Source: Bergeyella_A cardium (GTDB lineage Bacteria > Bacteroidota > Bacteroidia > Flavobacteriales > Weeksellaceae). Taken from it: 64,000 nt of DNA. Below are positions 58,717 to 64,000 of this stretch, in pieces (within the stretch, counting starts at the first letter, position 1; every line of letters begins with the position of its first letter). Below the pieces are notes generated by a model, which saw nothing but the letters and a program-made list of their open reading frames with translations, made no database searches and was not told where the DNA came from. The stretch is from the NCBI RefSeq assembly GCF_030012605.2, contig NZ_CP114055.2. One strand, 5' to 3'. Both the position numbers and the translations under genes were made by a program.

Positions 58717-61700
58717 TTATGATGGGATTTCTCCTCTGTATAGGAAGGAAACGATTTCTTTATTCATTTTGTCTATCATTTCGCTGAATAGGTGGAAAGA
58801 CTCCTGCTTGTAGATGATGAGCGGGTCTTTCTGCTCATATACGGCACCTTGTGAGGAGCGCCTTAGGTCGTCCATCTCGCGGAGGTGCTGTTTCCAGTTT
58901 TCATCTATAATGGCGAGGGTAATGTTCTTCTCATAGTCGCTGATGAGGCTTTCGCAATGGCTTTCGTATGCCTTTTCAAGGTTGGTAACGATGGTCATTG
59001 TCTTGTGCCCATCGGTAAATGGCACTTGAATCATCTTAAACATATTCCCTTGATTTTTGAATACATTTTCAATGATTGGGAAGGCTTTTTCCTTCATCAG
59101 GTTGAGTTTATTGTTGTAATCCTCCTGAGCTGCATTAAAGACAATATCGGTGAGCTCTTTTACGGATTTATTCTTGAAATCTTCCTCGCTTACAGGGGAG
59201 CCCATTGTGAAGTACTTGATGATTTCGTACTCAAAGTCTTTGAAGTCGCCATCTACCTTTCCTCTATTCACGATGGAGTAGGCTACATCAAAAATCATAT
59301 TGGCAATATCGTATTTCAGATGGTCGCCAAAGAGTGCATTCTTTCTTCTTTTGTAGATGACATCTCTCTGTTTGTTCATTACATCATCGTATTCAAGGAG
59401 CCTTTTACGGATACCGAAGTTATTCTCCTCTACTTTCTTCTGAGCCCTTTCTATGGAGCGGGTAATCATAGAGTGCTGTATAACTTCTCCCTCCTTATGC
59501 CCGAGCCTGTCCATCATTTTGGCAATTCGTTCTGAGCCAAAGAGGCGCATCAGGTTGTCTTCAAGCGATACATAGAACTGCGAACTTCCCGGGTCTCCCT
59601 GACGGCCAGAACGCCCTCTAAGCTGCCTGTCGACCCTTCGGGAATCGTGTCTCTCTGTTCCGATGATGGCAAGCCCTCCTGCTTCTTTTACTTCTTTGGT
59701 GAGTTTAATGTCGGTACCACGCCCTGCCATATTGGTAGCAATAGTTACTACGCCTGCTCTACCTGCTTCGGCTACAATCTCTGCCTCTTTCTTGTGGAGT
59801 TTAGCGTTGAGAACTTGGTGAGGAATCTTCCTGAGGCTTAATGCACGGGAAAGCAATTGGGAGATCTCCACCGATGTAGTCCCTACAAGTACGGGTCTTC
59901 CTTCTGCGGTGAGTCTCTCGATTTCTTCAATTACGGCATTGTATTTCTCACGGTTGGTCTTATAGACGAGGTCGTGTCTATCGTGGCGGAGGATAGGTCT
60001 ATTGGTAGGGATAACCACTACATCGAGCTTATAGATTTGCCAGAATTCGCCAGCTTCTGTTTCAGCAGTACCTGTCATCCCTGCCAGTTTGTTATACATA
60101 CGGAAGTAGTTTTGCAGGGTAATGGTAGCAAAAGTCTGTGTAGCCGCTTCGATTTTTACATTCTCTTTTGCTTCAATCGCTTGGTGTAAGCCATCGGAAT
60201 AGCGGCGCCCTTCCATAATACGCCCTGTTTGCTCATCTACAATCTTCACTTCACCGTCAATTACCACATATTCATCATCTTTTTCAAATAGGGTATAGGC
60301 TTTTAGCAGTTGGTTAAGCGTATGAATTCTCTCGGATTTTTCTGCAAAATCTGCAAAGAGTCTTTCTTTCTCTGCAAACTCCTGCTCTTTATCAAGGTTT
60401 TTAGCTTCGAGTTCTGCGATTTCAGTTCCTATGTCTTGAAGCACGAAGAAGTTGGCATCTGAATTCCCCTGAGACATATACTCGATTCCCTTATCGGTAA
60501 GGTCTACTTGATTGTTTTTTTCATCAATAACGAAGTAGAGGTCTTGATCCACGATAGGCATATCGCGGTTATTATCCTGCATATACTGTGCTTCTACCTT
60601 TTGAAGCAATGCGCGGTTACCGCTTTCTGAAAGGAATTTAATGAGCTGTCGGTTCTTTGGAAGTCCTCTATACGCCTGTAGCAGTTTGAAGCCTCCGTCT
60701 TTTGTATTTCCTGCTGCGATGAGTTTCTTTGCTTCATTAAAGATGCTTGAAACGGTTTTCTTCTGAACCTCTACGATTCTATCAACAGAGGGTTTTAGTA
60801 CATCAAACTCCTGCCTGTCGCCTTGTGGAACGGGTCCAGAGATAATAAGTGGCGTTCTGGCATCATCGATGAGAACGGAATCCACCTCATCTACAATCGC
60901 AAAGTTGAGGTCTCTCTGAACGAGCTCTTCTGGGGAGTTTACCATATTATCGCGGAGGTAATCAAATCCGAATTCATTATTCGTTCCGTAGGTAATATCT
61001 GAGTTGTATGCCTTTCTACGAGCATCGGAGTTCGGTTGGTGGTTGTCTATACAGTCAATCGTAAGTCCGTGGAACTGATAGAGCGGTCCCATCCAAGCGG
61101 AGTCCCTTTTCGCAAGATAGTCGTTTACGGTTACCACATGTACCCCTCTTCCTGGCAGTGCATTGAGGTAGATAGGAAGTGTTCCTACCAAGGTTTTACC
61201 TTCACCTGTTGCCATCTCTGCAATCTTGCCCGAGTGAAGAACAACCCCACCGATGAACTGAACATCGTAATGTACCATATCCCATTCTACTTGTGTACCT
61301 GCTGCATCCCAGTGGTTGTGCCATACGGCTTCATCTCCTTCTATGGACACGAAATCCTTTGTTGCGGCAAGTTCTCTATCTCTATCGGTGGCTTTTACGC
61401 GAATTTCCCCATTTTGTGCCCATCTTCTTGCGGTTTCTTTTACGAGGGAAAATGCCTCAGGAAGTATTTGTGTAAGGACTTTTTCTTCTAAATCGTAAGC
61501 CTCTTTTTTCAGAGTTTCAATTTTGTTGAAGAGCGCTTCTTTCTCATCTATATTGGAAGTATTGGCTATTTCCTCTTTAATCTTTTCTATCTGTGAGGTA
61601 ACATTTGCGGAGGAAGCCTTTATTTTTTCTTTAAATTCTGCTGTTTTTTCTCTTAATCCTTCATCGGAAAGCTGCTGAATTTGTGGTTCTACAGCCTTAA

Positions 61701-61788
61701 TTTTTGCAACTACTTTTCTTACTTCTTTTAAGTCATTAGCGTTTTTATCACCTAAAAAACTTTTAAGAATACTGTTTAAAAAACTCAT
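58717..61788 (-). CDS. secA: Preprotein translocase ATPase SecA
   Basis: I start at MSFLNSILKSFLGDKN (61788); an ATG 11 codons upstream gives an un-SecA-like N-terminus. The 1,023-residue protein has Walker A in MATGEGKTLV, VDEVDSVLIDDARTPL (Walker B region), the translocase motif TNMAGRGTDIKL and QLRGRSGRQGDPGSSQFY. It is longer than E. coli SecA because of insertions within NBD1, as usual in Bacteroidetes, and lacks the C-terminal zinc-binding cysteines. It drives Sec export. Confidence 0.96.
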   Translation of the reverse strand: MSFLNSILKSFLGDKNANDLKEVRKVVAKIKAVEPQIQQLSDEGLREKTAEFKEKIKASSANVTSQIEKIKEEIANTSNIDEKEALFNKIETLKKEAYDLEEKVLTQILPEAFSLVKETARRWAQNGEIRVKATDRDRELAATKDFVSIEGDEAVWHNHWDAAGTQVEWDMVHYDVQFIGGVVLHSGKIAEMATGEGKTLVGTLPIYLNALPGRGVHVVTVNDYLAKRDSAWMGPLYQFHGLTIDCIDNHQPNSDARRKAYNSDITYGTNNEFGFDYLRDNMVNSPEELVQRDLNFAIVDEVDSVLIDDARTPLIISGPVPQGDRQEFDVLKPSVDRIVEVQKKTVSSIFNEAKKLIAAGNTKDGGFKLLQAYRGLPKNRQLIKFLSESGNRALLQKVEAQYMQDNNRDMPIVDQDLYFVIDEKNNQVDLTDKGIEYMSQGNSDANFFVLQDIGTEIAELEAKNLDKEQEFAEKERLFADFAEKSERIHTLNQLLKAYTLFEKDDEYVVIDGEVKIVDEQTGRIMEGRRYSDGLHQAIEAKENVKIEAATQTFATITLQNYFRMYNKLAGMTGTAETEAGEFWQIYKLDVVVIPTNRPILRHDRHDLVYKTNREKYNAVIEEIERLTAEGRPVLVGTTSVEISQLLSRALSLRKIPHQVLNAKLHKKEAEIVAEAGRAGVVTIATNMAGRGTDIKLTKEVKEAGGLAIIGTERHDSRRVDRQLRGRSGRQGDPGSSQFYVSLEDNLMRLFGSERIAKMMDRLGHKEGEVIQHSMITRSIERAQKKVEENNFGIRKRLLEYDDVMNKQRDVIYKRRKNALFGDHLKYDIANMIFDVAYSIVNRGKVDGDFKDFEYEIIKYFTMGSPVSEEDFKNKSVKELTDIVFNAAQEDYNNKLNLMKEKAFPIIENVFKNQGNMFKMIQVPFTDGHKTMTIVTNLEKAYESHCESLISDYEKNITLAIIDENWKQHLREMDDLRRSSQGAVYEQKDPLIIYKQESFHLFSEMIDKMNKEIVSFLYRGEIPS

Positions 61789-61860
61789 AATATAGGTTAA
61801 ATTTATGTGGTATATAGACAATAAGCAGTAAGCTATCCGTGCTCTGCTTACTGCTTTTGT

Positions 61861-62082
61861 TTAATATTCGTCTTCGTTCCAGAGGAAATTTTCATCGGTA
61901 GGATAATCGCTCCATACTTCTTCTATGGATTCATATACTTCCCCTTCGTCTTCAATTGCTTGCAGGTTTTCTACTACTTCCATTGGGGCTCCTGTTCTTA
62001 TGGCGTAGTCTATCAGCTCTGCTTTGGTCATAGGCCAAGGTGCATCGCTCAGGTATGAGGCTAATTCTAATGTCCAGTACAT
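61861..62082 (-). CDS. DUF2795 domain protein
   Basis: The 73-residue acidic protein starts MYWTLELASYLSDAPWPMTKAELIDYAIRTGAP. The pattern of a short helix, a conserved P-x-t-k-x-e-Li and an acidic tail YPTDENFLWNEDEY matches DUF2795. Members are small cytoplasmic proteins with an RNA- or DNA-binding-like fold but no proven role. It lies 72 bp upstream of secA and 71 bp downstream of the epimerase gene, all on the minus strand. Conserved linkage with secA in Flavobacteriia would be worth checking. Confidence 0.8.
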   Translation of the reverse strand: MYWTLELASYLSDAPWPMTKAELIDYAIRTGAPMEVVENLQAIEDEGEVYESIEEVWSDYPTDENFLWNEDEY

Positions 62083-62153
62083 ATGTTTTTATTTTTTATT
62101 TAAATTTTTTGCAAAAGTTAAAAAAAATGATGACTTATCAAAGTTTTTATTTT

Positions 62154-63191
62154 TCATTTTTGAGTTTCGGCGTTTCTCAAAAACCATTCCACAAATTTTT
62201 TTATGCCATCGGAGAATTTTGTCGTTGGCTTATAGCTGATTAATTCTTTTGCTTTCGTTATATCTGCATTGGTTTTATTTACATCACCGGGTTGCATTGG
62301 CAGATTTTTCCTGTGGGCTTTTTTATGAAGCTCGGTTTCAATAGTTGTGAGCATCTCATTCAGGTTGATGACTTCACTCTCGCCAAGGTTGATGATTTCA
62401 TAGACATTGCTATGATTTTCAAGGTAGAGAATAGCTTGCTGTATACCGCTAATGATGTCATCCACAAAGGTATAATCCCTCGCCGTACTGCCGTCTCCGT
62501 AGAATGGAACCTCCTTGTTTTCAGAGATAAGTCTCGTAAATTTATGGATAGCAAGGTCGGGTCTCTGGCGCGGACCATACACGGTGAAGAACCTCAGCTG
62601 TATCATATCAATATTGTACAGGTGGTGGTAGGTATGCCCCAGTATTTCGGTGCATTTTTTTGTAGCTGCGTAGGGAGATATCGGTCTATCCACGCTGTCG
62701 GTTTCAGCAAACGGAATCTTCTCATTATTGCCGTATACGCTTGAAGATGACGCACAAATAAACTTCTTTATCCCAAAGTCTTTACAAATTTCCCAGAGGT
62801 TCATCGTCCCTTTGATATTCACATCTGCGTAGTCTAATGGTCGGTCTATTGATGGTCGCACTCCCGCCAGTGCTGCCAAGTGTATCACGCAATCAATTCT
62901 GTTCTCGGTAAAGATTTTCCTCAGTCCATCAATCTCTCTAATGTCTTGATAATAGAGCGTATATCTTTCGGATTGTGTCTCAGAAATAAGCCTTTCTATA
63001 TCCTTTTCTTTGGCTGAAAATTCAAAATAGCCAGCCTTACCAACCGATTCTAATGTATTTCTAACTTTGATGGAATAGGGGTAGAAGTCATCAAAATTAT
63101 CAATATTAATGACAGAATGTCCGCTTTTTAATAATTTTTCTGCCAAGTGTGAACCAATAAAACCACTCGCTCCTGTGATGAGGTAAGTCAT
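62154..63191 (-). CDS. NAD-dependent nucleotide-sugar epimerase (UDP-glucuronate 4-epimerase-like)
   Basis: Starting at MTYLITGASGFIGSHLAEKL (63191), the 345-residue short-chain dehydrogenase has the GxxGxxG Rossmann motif, the catalytic SPYAATKKCTE (YxxxK), a CASSSSVYGNNEKIPF serine block, and TARDYTFVDDI. This set is typical of UDP-glucuronate or UDP-galacturonate 4-epimerases used for capsule and LPS sugars. The exact sugar is not certain. It is a single gene, not in a polysaccharide cluster here. A TATTTTTG element (63214-63221) precedes it. Confidence 0.85.
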   Translation of the reverse strand: MTYLITGASGFIGSHLAEKLLKSGHSVINIDNFDDFYPYSIKVRNTLESVGKAGYFEFSAKEKDIERLISETQSERYTLYYQDIREIDGLRKIFTENRIDCVIHLAALAGVRPSIDRPLDYADVNIKGTMNLWEICKDFGIKKFICASSSSVYGNNEKIPFAETDSVDRPISPYAATKKCTEILGHTYHHLYNIDMIQLRFFTVYGPRQRPDLAIHKFTRLISENKEVPFYGDGSTARDYTFVDDIISGIQQAILYLENHSNVYEIINLGESEVINLNEMLTTIETELHKKAHRKNLPMQPGDVNKTNADITKAKELISYKPTTKFSDGIKKFVEWFLRNAETQK

Positions 63192-63213
63192 TTCCCTTTT
63201 CATTTATTGCCCG

Positions 63214-63221
63214 CAAAAATA
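63214..63221 (-). promoter_or_regulatory. TAnnTTTG promoter element for the epimerase
   Basis: The reverse-strand TATTTTTG lies 22 bp upstream of the chosen ATG and favours MTYLITG as the start. Confidence 0.45.
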
Positions 63222-63350
63222 GAGAAAAAAGACCAAATATTTAATGAAACTCAAGGCTTCAGAGGCTTATTTATCTTTTTTAATATTTTGATACTGATGA
63301 AATGGTTTTATTTTGTAAAAAAGGGTGGGGGAGGGGATTAGTTATCCAAG

Positions 63351-63378
63351 AATAAAGGGGACAATGTCCCCCTTTATT
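63351..63378 (-). terminator. Terminator of ftsE
   Basis: AATAAAGGGGACA and TGTCCCCCTTTATT form a long stem (one bulge) and lie 34 bp past the ftsE-like stop, with a U-rich end on the minus strand. Confidence 0.75.
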
Positions 63379-63411
63379 ATAAAATTTAAAATAGAATAAT
63401 CTTTACTTTTT

Positions 63412-64000
63412 TTACTCGAAAAGTTCGGCTGTGTCTAATACGCTTACCTTTCCGTCCTCACAGCGGATCGCCTCACCAGGGAAGTTTTGTATCATATGGT
63501 AGTCGTGCGTTGCCATTACTACGGCGGCATTGTTTTCCAGTGCCACTCTTTTCAGCAGGCTCATAATCTCGTTGGAGGTTTCTGGGTCTAAATTCCCCGT
63601 TGGCTCATCGGCAAGGATGAGTTCTGGATGGTTGAGCAGTGCGCGTGCTATGGCTACCCTTTGCTGCTCGCCTCCAGAGAGTTCGTGAGGCATTTTGTGC
63701 TTTTTGTTTTTCATTCCCACACTGGAGAGCACCTCGTTTATACGGTCTTCGATTTTTGTTTTTTCCTTCCAGCCCGTTGCTTCTAAGACGAATCTCAGGT
63801 TTTTCTCTACACTTCTATCGGGCAATAGCTGAAAATCTTGAAAGACAATGCCCAATTTCCTTCGGAGATTAGGGATGTTTGAAGTTTTGAGGGTGGAAAG
63901 GTCAAAGCCCACTACGCTGCCTACCCCTCCTACCAAAGGAATGTGCCCGTATAAGGTCTTTAATAATGAGCTCTTTCCAGCGCCTGTTTTGCCAATAAGA
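63412..64000 (-). CDS. ftsE: ABC transporter ATPase, FtsE-like (5' partial)
   Basis: The frame runs off the right edge of the window, so the N-terminus is missing. The visible ~195 residues start inside Walker A (GKTGAGKSSLLKTLYG) and contain the Q-loop IVFQDFQLLPDRSV, signature LSGGEQQRVAIARAL, Walker B LILADEPTGNLDP and the switch histidine MATHDYHMI. The size, LLPDRSV and TGNLDPETS patterns match FtsE, partner of the FtsX encoded near the left end. A LolD/MacB-type ATPase is the alternative. A TTG inside the frame is not the true start. Confidence 0.82.
   Translation of the reverse strand, partial: LIGKTGAGKSSLLKTLYGHIPLVGGVGSVVGFDLSTLKTSNIPNLRRKLGIVFQDFQLLPDRSVEKNLRFVLEATGWKEKTKIEDRINEVLSSVGMKNKKHKMPHELSGGEQQRVAIARALLNHPELILADEPTGNLDPETSNEIMSLLKRVALENNAAVVMATHDYHMIQNFPGEAIRCEDGKVSVLDTAELFE

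Overview
The window looks like a chromosomal segment of a Flavobacteriia bacterium, most likely the Weeksellaceae/Chryseobacterium clade. The evidence is Por-secretion (T9SS) C-terminal sorting domains on two surface proteins, promoters of the Bacteroidetes type (TTG about 17-23 nt upstream of TAnnTTTG), and lineage-typical families: GSCFA, DUF3098, BT_3928-type DoxX, DUF6261, DUF6952, HmuY and a fused OlsF-type acyltransferase. The genus is not determined. I saw no rRNA, tRNA, CRISPR array, integrase or transposase. Most of the window is ordinary core genome, with a few AT-rich accessory inserts.

Layout. 0-1.2 kb: 3' end of a T9SS surface protein. 1.4-4.9 kb: polyprenyl synthase, GSCFA hydrolase, TatD nuclease, and rsmA on the other strand. 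5.2-8 kb: ftsX, DUF3098, uppP, truB. 8-12.3 kb (minus strand): helix-hairpin-helix repeat protein, MerR regulator, remnant of a small membrane protein, HAD phosphatase, glnS. 12.7-17 kb: secreted repeat protein with a structured leader, then menC, fbp and a nitroreductase. 17.0-17.8 kb: VapBC-like toxin-antitoxin cassette between imperfect direct repeats. 18-21 kb: aspartate kinase and OlsF-like acyltransferase. 21.3-22.6 kb: AT-rich DUF3800 gene. 22.6-26.3 kb: groEL/groES, secreted protein, barstar, nadE. 26.4-32.5 kb: T9SS leucine-rich-repeat protein, then a likely heme-uptake operon (TonB receptor, HmuY, rhodanese-cupin protein). 32.7-39.2 kb: TerB-like, DoxX and DUF1599 genes, then sulfate assimilation (TauE fusion, cysN, cysD, cysH). 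39.3-42.5 kb: peroxiredoxin-thioredoxin-DUF6952 operon, FAD oxidoreductase, DUF6261. 42.9-44.9 kb: putative restriction-modification pair inserted at the 3' end of ileS. 44.8-49.5 kb: ileS and a GNAT protein. 49.9-58 kb: tetR, RND efflux genes, with phospholipase A, SemiSWEET and nitroreductase genes between adaptor and pump. 58.7-64 kb: secA, DUF2795, nucleotide-sugar epimerase, and ftsE cut by the window edge.

The strongest unusual signal is the two-gene methyltransferase/putative-nuclease island. It is bracketed by about 72-bp direct repeats that duplicate the last codons of ileS, so removing it would leave ileS intact. A second cassette-like arrangement surrounds the VapBC pair. Several intergenic regions share a family of short palindromic repeats with core CACCGGCTACGGTG, and three carry phased tandem repeats of 21, 23 and 42 bp.
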